Shown here piece by piece: positions 1 through 13,800 of a DNA stretch of 64,000 bases. The stretch is from Chrysomallon squamiferum (lineage: Eukaryota > Mollusca > Gastropoda > Neomphalida > Peltospiridae). A program made the position numbers and the translations under genes. The notes under the pieces are model-generated. The model had not been told where the DNA came from and did not search any database. It saw only the letters and a list, made by a program, of their open reading frames with translations. The DNA is taken from NCBI GenBank assembly GCA_012295275.1, contig CM022672.1, positions 28,625,972 to 28,689,971 on the forward strand, in the 5' to 3' direction. The first letter of the stretch is position 1; each line of letters opens with the position of its first letter.

Positions 1-2009
1 TTGCACATTCACATTATTATTTTTAAATGTATCCTGTACCCATAAAAAAATATCAGAACATTATATTAAAATGTTTTAAATACAATTATATCTAACAACA
101 TACTAGTTGAGTTATGCCAGAATATTAGAGGCAGCTAACTGACAGGATAGTGGATTTCTGATTTATGAACAGAGTTGTAAATGGCTTCTGCTGCTGTGGC
201 TGGATTCTGCAATTACATGAGTCACTAGGGACTGGGTTGAGTTTTGTTGACAGTCAGTCACACTGCCAGTTCAATCAATAGAGAGCCAGACAACTTTATT
301 TATGATCTTGATGGACTCCTGTTTATCATCAGTGTTGGTCACTGACTGGTTAGGAAGGACACCCAGATAATAGTATTACTATACTGTACTGAATTAAACA
401 GTTTGGTGTGGAGTACCTTTCCCATTATTTAAATTAAGATATTAGTTTTTTCAAATAAAATTGATTTAGGGAAAATAAATATAGTTTGTGTTAAATCACT
501 GTCGATATTAGAATAAATTTATAGCAGCTTTTTATATGATTATTATTATTATTATTATTATTATTATTTTTTTATTATTATTATTATTATTTTAGTTTCT
601 TCTGAGAATAAATCAACAGAATGACAGTTTACTTTATTAAATCTTGAATAAATATATAAATATTTAGGGTTGGGGAAGGTAGTACTATAAAGCCACATAA
701 ATTTTCATGATTAAAAAAATTTTAGAAAAATGAATATCTGTGTACCCTGTCTGAATTGAGACTCTTTTTGACACTTTTTTCTGTTGCATAACTACATTCA
801 TTTTGATGGACTGAATTAAACTAATAAATATTTAATAATCATACTGATTAACTGGTGGAAAGATGAAAGGAACATACGATATTTTGACTAAATTTTAGAT
901 TTCTCTATAGTATTATTAACACAAAGCATTTTACTGTTTGGGCCTAATTAAAGTTGTGTGAATCGATGTGGGAATACTAAAGCAGTGATTGGGACTGAAG
1001 CAATTACAGAATGATGCTAACGTAATCAGTGGATTGAAGAGCTTACATGAACTTATTAGGTTCTTAGTATCTTGCTTTTAAAAACAATCGATTAGCAGCC
1101 AGCCATTTATTAAGCACTGACTTGCGAGGATATACATTTTTTTTTTTTTTTAGATGTAGGTTAATTATCTCTGTGCACTTCAGGTGCAGTAAAATAATGT
1201 TTAAAAATCAGTAAATACAGGTAAACTGATAGTTATTTTTGAAACAATTTTTTGTGTGTATTTAATCTAAGTGAGATTTAGTGGACATTTTATAATTGGG
1301 AAGAGATCAAATATTAACATAACTGCTTTAAACTATTACATTTCATGAGAAAAATAATTAAAATGATATATTAGATCTCTCAACTAAATTTTTGTTTTAA
1401 TATTTTGCACTGATTAGATAAACTGTCATACTAGAGAGCACATTTTAGGTAGTTCCCAGTTGAAGCGATTAAAAATTTAAAGGTTTGATGTACAGTTTCA
1501 TTCTGAAAAACAATTTTTTTTTATTTTGAAATATCACAATCATTTCCAATTGTTATATATTTAATATTCAAGAATCATATGTCTCCTGTGTTTTTACTGA
1601 ATATTAAGTTATTTCTATAATGTAGCTATCTAAAATATTTACAGTGGGGTTTTTCTTTCTAATTTTTTCTAATTTTATCTATCTTTTTAATTTGGAATTC
1701 TATTATATATTAATATCTAACAGATAAATTTTAGAAGTTACTTGGATTTATTGTCAATAAATTTTTTACAATCAATACATTTTTGCTTGTATATAAATGA
1801 CTCCTTGAAATGTGATAACATTTCTCTAAAAGTGTATTTCAGTCACTATTATTTTACTGTTGGACATTTATTAAGTTATTTTCAGATGCAAAGCAAGTGC
1901 TTCTTGTAAAATATGATTTAAGAGGCTATTATCTGTATAGAGAAGAAAGTTATTGATCCACGATTGGAATCAGAATTTTTTTTTTTAATTATTATTTCTC
2001 TGTTTTCAG
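1..2009. other. Non-coding DNA upstream of the first recognised GPSM2 exon
   Basis: AT-rich sequence with a TTA/ATT repeat near 538-596 and T runs. I found no reading frame with GPSM2 similarity. It ends in a polypyrimidine stretch and AG acceptor at 2008-2009. It is probably intron, because the next exon begins inside the coding sequence in phase 0. Confidence 0.6.
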
Positions 2010-2233
2010 CATGGGGAGTGCTCATGTATGGAGTTAGCGTTGGAAGGCGAAAGACTGTGCAAAGCTGGTGACTGCAGAACTGGTGTTCAGTTCTTTGAAA
2101 CTGCTGTCCAAGTGGGAACCGATGACCTAAGGACTCTGAGCGCCATCTACAGTCAGCTTGGCAATGCATACTTCTATCTTCAAGAATATTCAAAAGCATT
2201 GGAATACCACAAGCACGATCTGAATCTTGCAAG
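2010..2233 (+). CDS. GPSM2: GPSM2 exon a (first TPR units)
   Basis: Phase 0 entry after a pyrimidine tract and CAG. It encodes MELALEGERLCKAGDCRTG followed by the TPR segment with SAIYSQLGNAYFYLQEYSKA. It ends in phase 2 at a GTTAGT donor, splitting an Arg codon that is completed at 8686. The ATG at 2028 is internal; family members have coding sequence before it. Confidence 0.95.
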
Positions 2234-5200
2234 GTTAGTAGTGTGGGTTGGTGTTATGTGTTTCTTTAACAACAGCTGGAAGCAAATTACAGGCTTGTTG
2301 TTAATAATGAAGTGTATTTGTCGTCAGGACATGGACATTTTGTGCATTTGTCATTTCCAGCAGGAATAGATGGCTCATTTACATGAAGCTGAGAAAATGA
2401 GATGGAATAATACATATATCTGATTTAGTTTCTGCATCTGGAAGTCTGCATGGGTTAATCGACATACACAATATGGATTATGACGACAGTGTGCGTGACT
2501 GTGACTACTGTACAAGGTGTGTATCATTAATGTCAGCATTAGACAGGCAGCAAGTTTTGCAGTGCAGCTTTTATGCAAGATTTAACCTGATAATCATTAA
2601 AATGTTCCACAAAAAAGTCATTTTTCAGTTGTAATTTAAGATTTCTTTATTTGTGTAATAGATGTGAAAATGGTATAATTTTTAAATTACCTTAGTTTTA
2701 ATTAAATGATTTAATTCTATTTATATTCATGCACACTATCTTGAAACTGTATATGTATATAATTATTTTATTTCTGAGATTATATGTCTCTTTTCGTGCT
2801 GTTATAGAGTATGTCTGTGTGTTTATGTTTAAATATACATGTAGGTATGTATTTTAAATTTAATGCATTAATACAATTTATTTTTGATTCTTTGGTGTCT
2901 AAAATTTACTTTGAAGTTACATATTCTTGTTATATAATTATTATAATTCTGAGATTATATGTATTTTTTTCATGTGTTCGTCTGTGTGTGTGTATGTACA
3001 AGCTTAATTGGCTACTGTTTTCTTATTTGTGATTAGACTTTTCTGTCTACTGTAATGACTACGTCTGGTCAGAAATAGATTAAGAGCTACACATGACATA
3101 ATAAGATATCATCTAACCAAACTCTTTCCATTATAGAATTAACATAAAATATGTGGTAGCTGATTAACAAAGACATTAGATGGCATGGTTGATGTGATGC
3201 ACACAAACCATGGTGGGCACCACTGAAGCTTGTATAATCTGCAGTCTGATAATACTATTGTACTTACAATTAATCCATGAGGAGATGTCTCAAAATGTGT
3301 TTTATTTTCTTTTTAAATAGAATTTAATACAACAGCTTGATTTCCAAAAAGAAAAAGAAGTATAAACTGCTCTGTTACATTAAATTTAATTTTTCAGACA
3401 ATGATTGCATAATTTAAATTTTTTTATTTTTAACCTGATCATTTTTTCAAAGTGGCAGTTTATAAAGCACGCACACACACACACACACACACACATAAAT
3501 AATAAGAAACTAATAATGAAAAGCTTTTTTTTTTTTTTTTTTTTTTTTAAGAACAAAAATACTTCCAATGAGTTAATTTAATTTTTATAATGGTATTTCC
3601 TGAAGAAATCATTTCCCAAATACCTTGACTAGAATTCCTTTCCTCTTTAAAATCACTGTTTTAAAAATATGTAAGAGACTTGTTTCTCAGACAGTGCAGA
3701 TAATGGCAGTACTAAAATGATATGTAATTATTCTATTTTAATAATGTTTTTCTGGTTGTAAAAGAAAAGCTAAAGAAAAGAACAAAATGCATAATGCACA
3801 GTATGCAATGTATATAAACTGTTTAAAACACATAATAAATTTCTGTTAATATTTTATATCTGAACAGAAATAGAGAAAGAAAAAAAAAATATTTTGATTA
3901 TATTCTTGTAAATTAATTTTATATCTTTGTAGATGTCTCTAGTAAGTGTTTTGTTTGGTTAAATGCAGTCTAATTTGAACTAGTAAGGAATGGAAAAGGC
4001 AGTTTTCAGAGTTGTATTGTTTTAATTTCACTAGTCCCAATGAAAAAAACCTAATACACCATTAGTTTTTGGGTTTTAAATGTTTAATAAACACTTTGAC
4101 CTCATTCTTACACAGACTTCATTGATTTATATTACCAATGATGTATATGAGATAATTGTAAAATAATATTTTAAGACAATCATAACTGAAAAGCACCTTC
4201 TCTATTAAAAAACCAGAATTTGGGACCAGCTTGCTTAACTGAGATCAGATTATGTTGTCATCTAATAAGTTGAATGATGTCTGAATCAGAATACCTAAGA
4301 ATAAATCTATATTTAATTATTTGCATGGATGGTTATTGGTTATTACATACCTACTCTTATTTGTTGTTCTACTTTTTATATCTCATTTTAGTGTTCCTCT
4401 GAAGGTTGCGTTAGCAGTATTGGTTAGCATGCATACATATTTTTCTTCTACATATATGTCATTGGTTCATTGTTAACTGTTATCAAAGGACTGCTGTAAT
4501 GGCTTAGGCAAAGCTTAATTTTGTCTGAACCCATGTAATTAAGGATAATATTGAGCACTTTTGAAGTAGACCTTTCTAACAGATCTTTGTTGTAGGTAAG
4601 TGAAGTTTTCAACTAAATTAAAAAACTTGTTTTTAAATTATGCTTAATTGCAGTTGTCAAAAATATTAATATTAAAATGAGAGAAAGAAAAAAGCCATTT
4701 TGTTTTCAGCAGTATAACAGTTAATTTTCAGTATAATTCAGGGTTTTTTTTGTTGGCTCAGTCATCTTTTTCAATTTTTAAAACATTTTATTTTAATTTT
4801 TGTTTTAATTTTTTTTTTTTTTTTTTTCACTTATTATAATTTAATTTTTAGACAAAAAACAAAAAGTATTTTCTGTATTTAATTTAAACTTATCTTCATC
4901 ATAATAGGCAAAGATTATGGGCAAACTGCTGGTTTGAGATTTTGTAATTGGTATGTTTGACCCTCCACTGACAGTCATATTGATTAGTCTTAAATGGAAG
5001 GACTTTGTAGAATTCTGCTGATGACAGGTAATATTCACCAACAGGTCTGAATTTCCAGCCTTAGATGATAAAAACTGGATATTCCATTTGAAATATTAGT
5101 TACCCTACTGCAAAGAAGGATGCTTACAGTTGTTGAATGATTTTTTTCGTCTCAGTTAATCATTACAGCATTACCTTGATCATCACAGATCATGATCATC

Positions 5201-8200
5201 ACAGATTTCATTTATCTATATGATGCTAATTTGTGGTTTAGTCATTAGCTTATATTATGAAAATGAGAAAGAAAAAATCCAATAATAATTATCCTTTCAA
5301 AAATGAAGTTTTTAAATACAATGGTGCCTTGACTTACAAATTTGATTCATTCCATGGCTGAGCTCATAATTCAATTCGCTCATATATCAAATCAATTTTT
5401 CCAGCTGACATTAACTGAAGTACCATTAATCCATTCCAGCTGCCAAAACCACCCCATTTTTTATGTAATGAGTTTTTAAACAATAAAAATGTATTTGTAA
5501 ATTATAAATATTGTATAACAAAACTAAATAAAAGAGAATGTAAAAAAAAAAAAAAAAAAAATTGATATTGTAAAGAGTATTTATCTTGGAGATCCAACAA
5601 ATTATTTTCGCAACTTTGGCTTTACTGACTCCTGCTTCAGTATGGTACATATAGCATATGTTTGTACTGCCTAGCCAAGTCAACTACATGCATATCTCGC
5701 TCATGTTTTTCTGTGATTTCATGCTTTAATTCAATGGATATCATCTGCTTCTTCTTCTCACACTGTCCTTTGCACTCACTCCATGGTAAGAAAAAAAAAA
5801 ATTGAGCAAAATACTGCACAAATTGCAAACACAACTCACAGGGAGGCTTCAGTGGCGAGGTAATCATGTGAAGTAAATATGTGAGACACGGGATGCTGGC
5901 CAGATGTTTTGTTGTTTGTTGCATCAACTGGTGGTGGTGTATTGGATTTTGGCTCGCAACTCAAAGCAAAACATTGACCAAGTGACTGCTCGTAACTTGG
6001 AAAACTCATAAGTTGGGGCACTTGTAAGTCAAGGTACCACTGTATATTCATAAACATAGTCAGTCAAGATAAAGTGAGGTGAATATAATTATGTACTCTT
6101 TAATTAATTCAATAGTCTGATTGTTAATTATGATTAGAAATTAATTTACATTATTACTTTTGAATAGAATATTAACTTACTAATATAGTGTTACAGTATA
6201 TTATTACAGAGATAATCTATTGCTACAATATTAACTTTACAACTGCTAGTTTTGTTTATATCCAGATATTAATAAATAAACACTCCCTTACAAACACAGA
6301 CCCATATTCAGGTAATAATTTCATGGTTTAGTTTTGTAGACTAGTTTACCTGCATAAATTAAATTATGAATCATAGTGACTTTTTCTCATTTTATTATAC
6401 ATGAATATTTGTCCTGCTAAAAGAAAAAATCATGTTTCCTGAAAATCTGTGAAATTTTAAATAAAAATAAAACTAATAATAATAATAATAATAATAACCT
6501 AAAATAATGTAAATTACTAGCAGTGTTGCTTTTCAGAATAAAAGGTTTGTATTAAAAACTGAATCATGGTTTTAAGCATGTTTTGTTTTCCCATGATTTC
6601 TGTTAAAAATGACTCCTCTTTTTCTTCTGGGATGTCTAGTTTAATTGTATACCAAGTCCCTGTATTCTGGGAAAGGCTGCAGCAGTCATTTGAATTTAGA
6701 TTGAATATATGATCATATGTGAATATGTATTATTGTGATTGGATATGAACCTGTGAGTGTCATTTGTTTGATCATTCTCACTGTCCAGGCTTGTCACTGA
6801 CCATCAGAATAGCTTGCAGATCTTCTCGTAAACATGTCATACAAGTTAGCTCATTTCCTTCTTGTAACTGTGCATGTGAATATTTCCTGGTGAGCTGAAA
6901 GTTTAAAATTTGAATTAGTGTTATTGAACTGGAATCTGCTATTGCCTGCAACAGTCAGCCTTGCTGTTGAAAAGGTTGATGATTTTATGTAGCTACTGTA
7001 ATTTTATTTTTTATTTTTGTTAATGTTTGTGTGTATGTGAGCAAATAAAAAGAAAGAAACCATTTCTGTGGGATACTACAGTCCATTATTGTATTTATTG
7101 CCAGGATTGCATATAACTTAAAATCAAATGTTTAATTTTATTTATCTTTTATTTTTGGATGTGTATTTGTGTGAATGTGAAATAAGAATTCAGGTGTGTG
7201 CTCATTTCATTTGTAATATATAAACAAGTTAGAAGGTTATAAAATATTTTCATACAAACAAATATATTTATTTCTAATAAGTGAGAGAGAAACTATTGAA
7301 CAAGAAATTATTTTGAAGTTGGAAATGATAAATGTTAATAACAGCTGTTGAATTCTTTCAGCTGCTTTTAGGAAGACAGCTGCTGGTTACTCTATTATGA
7401 ACAGAAAATTACTTTTTGAGTTTATAAATGAAGAGGAATAAAATTGTTTTTTAAAATATATAAAATTTTAACAGCAGGAGGTGCACAAAAAAAATACTTA
7501 AATATTTTCCTTGAGTAAACTGGTGAGAAATGTTTATTAATTATTTACATTGAATTTTCAGTATTTCCTTTTCTTTCAGTGTTTTAACAAAAGATTATAA
7601 AAAGGTCTGTACTTTCTACAAATTCCCTTCAGGCTATTTTAATTTTATTTTTGTTACACAGATGTTCCAGTACAAGAACATCTTGACTCAAGGCTCAAAC
7701 CTAGGTTATCTGTTTGACTGCTAATTGATTTTTATTGGTAAAAGAACAGATTTGTAATAAACTGAAAGTAAATATGTCTGGTCAGGAAGAGTGTATATTA
7801 TTTAGTAGCAGATGTTATGTATTAAGTCCTCTGTTTGATGTTTTATCTGAGATCAGGCCATGTTGAGTAATTAACACTTGTCTGTTACATCCAGAGTTAA
7901 TCCCATCAAATAGTTCAACACTGTGTGTAACCATGTTATACAGCCTAATTATCTGACTTCAGTTTGTAGTTACAAGGATAAAGAGAATTTAGCTATAGCA
8001 TACCTAATGAAACTGTAGATATTTTATGAACACTGCATGTGCAGCTTTACAGCGAAGATAAGCAAAGGAAATCTGTGAATCAGAGGTAGTGCTTTTTTCC
8101 TTTCCCTTTTTTTTTTTTCTTCTCCAGAATTTGTCCTCCTTAAATTTTCATTTCTTGTAGATAGATGACATCTCATTATTAATTCTCATTGCTCTTCTAA

Positions 8201-10800
8201 TACATTGACAAATAAGAGATACAAATTAATTAATTTGATTCCAAAACTAATTTTTGTAATAATATTAAATTATTATTGTTGTTATTTTTTCAGACAGTTA
8301 TTTGTTACAGCATTACATTTGGTTTAAATTTTCTATTTTAAAAGAAAAATTAATATTGGTTTTGTTCCCCTCTCTTATTTTTTCTTTATTACTATTTATT
8401 ATATTAACAACTTTCGAAATTTATTTTAAATATTTTCACACACACACATACACAGATACATATTATCACAGTTTACCTGCCTCTTCAAATGCAGTGAACT
8501 GCATATCGCTCTGTGTTTGGAATTACCAGTAATTGTACTAAATGCATTGTAATTGTAGACATCTGAAAGTGAAACACTTCATTAAAAATAAGCCTATGAT
8601 ACGGTATATACAAACTGCAGTGATAATAAATACATTGACAGCAGGTGCCACTGGTTCTGATGATTAATTGTATATTTAATTTCAGAGCTTTGTCGGACAA
8701 AATGGGTGAAGCAAAAGCAAGTGGAAACCTGGGGAATACTCTCAAAGTTCTGTGTAAATTTGATGAGGCGATTGCATGCTGTGTACGACATTTAGACCTC
8801 TCTCGGGAGATGGCTGATAAGGTAGGCCCTTGATTAGCTTGGTGATTTGTCAGTTGACTTAGTAATGCATGATGTTGGCTGTAGTCTGGATCATTATAAT
8901 CACACAGGTGACATAAATGTACAGCAGATTAGCAGCTATAAAACTTTTGCCATTTTTATTTTTTCTCTTTAATTTTTTGAGCATTGAATTAGATATAATT
9001 AGATTTTGCTATTTGTGGTTTTGATCAGTTATTTTAAACATATTAATTACTCTACCCAATCTACTCTGTATCAGTTGCAAATGTTATGGTTTTCATTTTC
9101 TGTTTCAGTATAAAACTGTAAAACAAAATATGTTTTTTTTTTTTTTTAAATGTGTTGGGTTCTCACAAATTGTACCAGATCTTGTAAAAATTCAAAAATG
9201 AGGGAGGTTTTTTTTCCCACTTAAAAGAACAGCATTTCAGCTTTCTTGTGATGTATTATAATAGAAGATCCGGCAATACTAACTAGGAGTTATAACATGA
9301 TAAACACACTCAGTGTTTAATTATTTTGTAGTTACTACCATTATTCTTAGGTAATCATGACACATCTGACTTAAAATTGGACCAGTCAATGACTTTTTCT
9401 TTATACTGTATTAATAATAGTCCTGTTTGAAATAGTTAATAGAAAAATACGTTACTCTTATAATACTAATTAAAAGGTGTAATCTAATAGCTCAAAAGAT
9501 AATAAAATTATTCTGCATGTTTTTATGATAAAAATAATTGTTTCTATAATTACCATGTTCAATAACAATGGCTCAAATCTTTGCAAAACACCCTAATTCA
9601 GATGGACTAAATTAGTAGTATTCAAAAATAATTCTCTTTATATCTTTTTGATAATGACATAGACTCAAAATGTAATTTAATAATTATCATGAATAAAATA
9701 AAACACAGGAAAAACAAAAATACCATACTATAACTACTTATGTAAATATGAACAATTTTATGGCCAGAGATATCTCTGTTTTAATATTGAATAGCAACAG
9801 TTAACATATAGGTGAATAAGCAATAATAAAGTAATTGTTACATTTTTACTTATTTCTTTTCTCCATGATCTCACTTACTTGGTACATTGATAACGACAAT
9901 CAATGCACCTTGTCATGTTCCCTTCCTTTCCCCAGTGCTTTGCTTTCATTGCAGTTTGGAAGTATTTTTTCTTGAAATTGTTGTGGTCGTTGGATTCTGA
10001 CTAACTGTCAAATCCTCAAAACAATAGTCTTCAATCAAATAGTTGAATTATGCACAATCACATTCAAAGCTATTATTGGTTTCTTTTTCTTTTATCTAGA
10101 TCTAGCTGTCACACAAAGGAAATATGTTATGCACATATTAATTTTAGGTTTATTAAATGACCTTTCCCTGAACCAGTGAGATCAACTGCATGTCATCAAA
10201 TGTTTACTCTGCTTAACATTACATGGGTATGTTCCTAGCAATCTAAATGTTGAAAAGCATATTGATGTCCATAATTATATGGAAAGATGATGTTTCAAGC
10301 TTTCTGGTGAGGCCTGCTTTGTCAGGGTTTGTCTCAAAATTTTCAAACACAAATCTCGCAAACCTGCTGTTTTCCGCACGTTTTCAAGACAGTTTAGCAA
10401 ATGAATTTCCACCACTTTACAGAAATCACTTGATGCAGGAGAGAAAAAAAATATATTTTGATGCTATCAACAGTGGAAATTGATAAATGGATAGCTAATG
10501 AAACATTTACAGGGATAATCTCAAAATTTATAGATGTACCTTTTTTTATAAAGAGCATTTATTAAAAATGTGTTTTGCTGACTTGTGACTCAGTTTGGGA
10601 GAACATAACTAGTTTCTAAAAGCTTTACCTTAAAACAATCATGTTCTAACATTAACAGACACATTTGAGGGCATTATGTATTTTTTCATTTTGCTTGGAA
10701 TTCTAAGTTTCACATCCGTTTCTGCTGATACATAGCTGAATTGACTTTTGTATTTATTTCATTTCATTAATTTTTTTTTTTATTGAATTTATTAATGATT

Positions 10801-10848
<48 letters not shown>

Positions 10849-13800
10849 TTATAGGAAAAAAATCCATTAATCTCTGGCATTTAATAATAATTACAGTTAG
10901 CATGGTAATGTGTCCACCAAGCTTTACACTCTCTGATCTCAGTAGGTGGAGATAAGTGAATTTTGTCTGATTTCAGTTTATATCTATGGTGAATATCTTT
11001 ATTAGAGATCTAAGAACATTTCTTTTTCATATCATGGTTCTCCATTGACACTTTACAGTATGTACTATTTAAAGAGTTTTATCAGTATTCCAGAGATTAA
11101 CAGAATGTTGTAAATGGACAACAGTTTTGTAGTAACATCAATATCATGACACTTTTATAAATACAGACGTGATTGTTTTTACTTTTAAAAATGTTTCAGT
11201 ACATTCAAATTATTGTGCTTAGCTTGTAATGTATTAAATGTTAGGATATTGACTGTTCTGTTAAACAAGATTTGTTGTGAAATTATTTGTGACTTGCTGG
11301 TTAGTTAATGCAAGCCAAAGAAATAGTAATAGTGTCTATTCAAAAATGATCTATGGGAAAGAAACCAGAGCTGATCAGTGGTCTTTTCTAAATGTTTAAA
11401 ATATTTTAAATTACTGTTACTCTGAATATTGCCAAGAATGATTGAATTAGGTAGCGGCAGATAGTTAGGTTTCAGCAAATCAGTGTTCATATGTGCATAA
11501 TCAGTGGTTTTTAACCTCTTTTAACTTTGCTTACAAACAACCTGTAACATTTTGAATTGCATGGAAATAAAGATGAAGATTTGCCCTTCAGTTGTGTGTT
11601 TGATCATGAGGTATTCAGCGAATTTGTAATTAACATTTGAAAAATGTGATATTTTAAACACCACTGGCACAGATGAGCCGGACAGTGAAAACCATACCCC
11701 AACTTCTGTGGCATCTGGCTCTGGAAGCAGAAATGCTATATGGCTGGTTTTAGTACTGTTGGAAAGCTAGTGAAATGAGCTTTCAAATGGTATGTGACAA
11801 GGCTAGAATTTCAGTTTCCTTTTGAATGGTATTTTGGACAAAGCATAAAGTTCACTGGGATAGGGAATCAAGCACAAGTAGTAAAAGATTTGATCTTGGA
11901 AAAACAGTTATTTAATTTCTTATAAACTTAATCAAGAGTAAATTAATTATCTAATTATTTTTTATATATTCTGCTCTGAAATACTGTAACAGGCGGTCAG
12001 ATCTAATTAAAAAGAAATACATTTCTCTTGCTTTATAATGCTGAAATGGATTGTAAAATCAACAAAGCCTGTCTTATACATTTGTCTTTTATTTTGGTTT
12101 GGAATAAAAAATATGAATTTTATTTTAAAATAATTCCTGTAGTTTAGCTTTTAAACTTCAAGGGGGTTCCCAGCGATCTTACATTGGTGTAGGTTGTGGA
12201 AGTTAGCTTTGTTCTATAATAGAAAATCAGCCTGTAGCTCCCACATGTTTCAGTGTTCATTACAGAAACACATTATTTTGTTTAAAGCAAGTAATCCACA
12301 TTTTAAAAAGAAAGTCAGTGAAGTGTAGATGTGCCCAAAATGTGAGTCAGAAGGTAAGTGAAAAATAAAGATCAAAATACAATTAACAAATTACAAGTGA
12401 ATACTACAGTATGTCTCATTCACTGTTAGATAATAATATTTATTCAGCATATGCAGGTTGTTAGTTTATTTAATTTCATTTTTATTATTATTTTTTTTAA
12501 CTAAGGCAAATTGTTTAGGGTAAGTAGGTGGGTTTTTTTTAAAGAATGAAATATTTTATTTTAAGATATATGTAGCAAGAGAGAAAGTTTGTTCTTAAAT
12601 TTAATGATACTTATAATGCAGCTAACATGTAAGCTTTTATTTTTGCATTGGTTAATTTTAGTGATGAAATAAATCAAACAGTAGATGTACACTGTCGTGG
12701 GCAACCAGATTTATTATGATGACAACATGTCTGTCTTTAAGTGACATCTAGGCATAGAGCAACATGCTTGCGACATTGTTGTAAATTCAGTAACTTATCA
12801 TTGTTAGCAGTGGCTTTAGTTGTAAGCATTGCAATCACAGGACTGGTATAGACTGCCTGATCTGCTGAGGGCAGATAACTCACTAGGTCTCTTCATTGAA
12901 TATTACTAATTTAGTCAATTTTCTTCTAATTACTGTTATTTCTGTAACAAATAGGCAGAGTTAATGCAGTCTCATTCCATAACCAGGACATTACTTTATG
13001 CTGTCAAATCATATACCTTTAATATAATATTTGGGTTTAGGGCTTGCTGCTTGTATGACTATTGTGAGTACACCAATATCTATTGATTAATGAGAAATTG
13101 GCAAGATTCTTTGTGGCAAGCTTTAGGATTGACATTTTCATATAAAGAATCAGTATTTTAATGTTTCAAATAGCAGTCAGATTATGATATAGTGCTTATA
13201 GATTACTGAACAGTCTTAAGTGGTTTTGCACCAACTGCTGCATGCAGAATAATACATTTCTGAATTTCTTGTCTCAACTAATGGCTAAAATATGTTTTAT
13301 AGTCGGTTTGTCCTAAAACAGATTTATTTTTACATCCATCACAAATCCATGACATTAACAAATCTTTTTAAGAAATATAGTGAAAAACAAAAGTCAGGTT
13401 GTTTTTAGTACAAGTTTTTATTATAAACAATATTTTTTCGTTTAGAAACTACAAATCATGCTTAGGCCTATGATACTGTGATCACCATTCATATCTATTC
13501 ACCATTAGAATGTAGACACAAATGTTTTGGTTTTAGACATCTTGAACCAGAAGGTAAACAAATGTGTTTGATTCTGCTAATGAAAACAAGAAATAATTAC
13601 AGACAGTATGTATACCAGAGATTATGTACAGTCTGCAAGTTTTATTTAGGTATTTATTAAATATTTCCTGAAATTGGCTGATCTTTTATTCTATCATTGT
13701 AATTAAATTCTCCCATCCTCTTCATAACACATAATAAAATGTTCTTCAAATAATGAACAGGCAATTGTTTCAACAATCAAGAAGCAAAATCTAGATTATA

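Noticed and set aside
3470-3500. CRISPR-like or functional repeat arrays in the microsatellite tracts
   Set aside because: These are plain CA/GT, TTA and homopolymer tracts without spacers, typical of animal introns.
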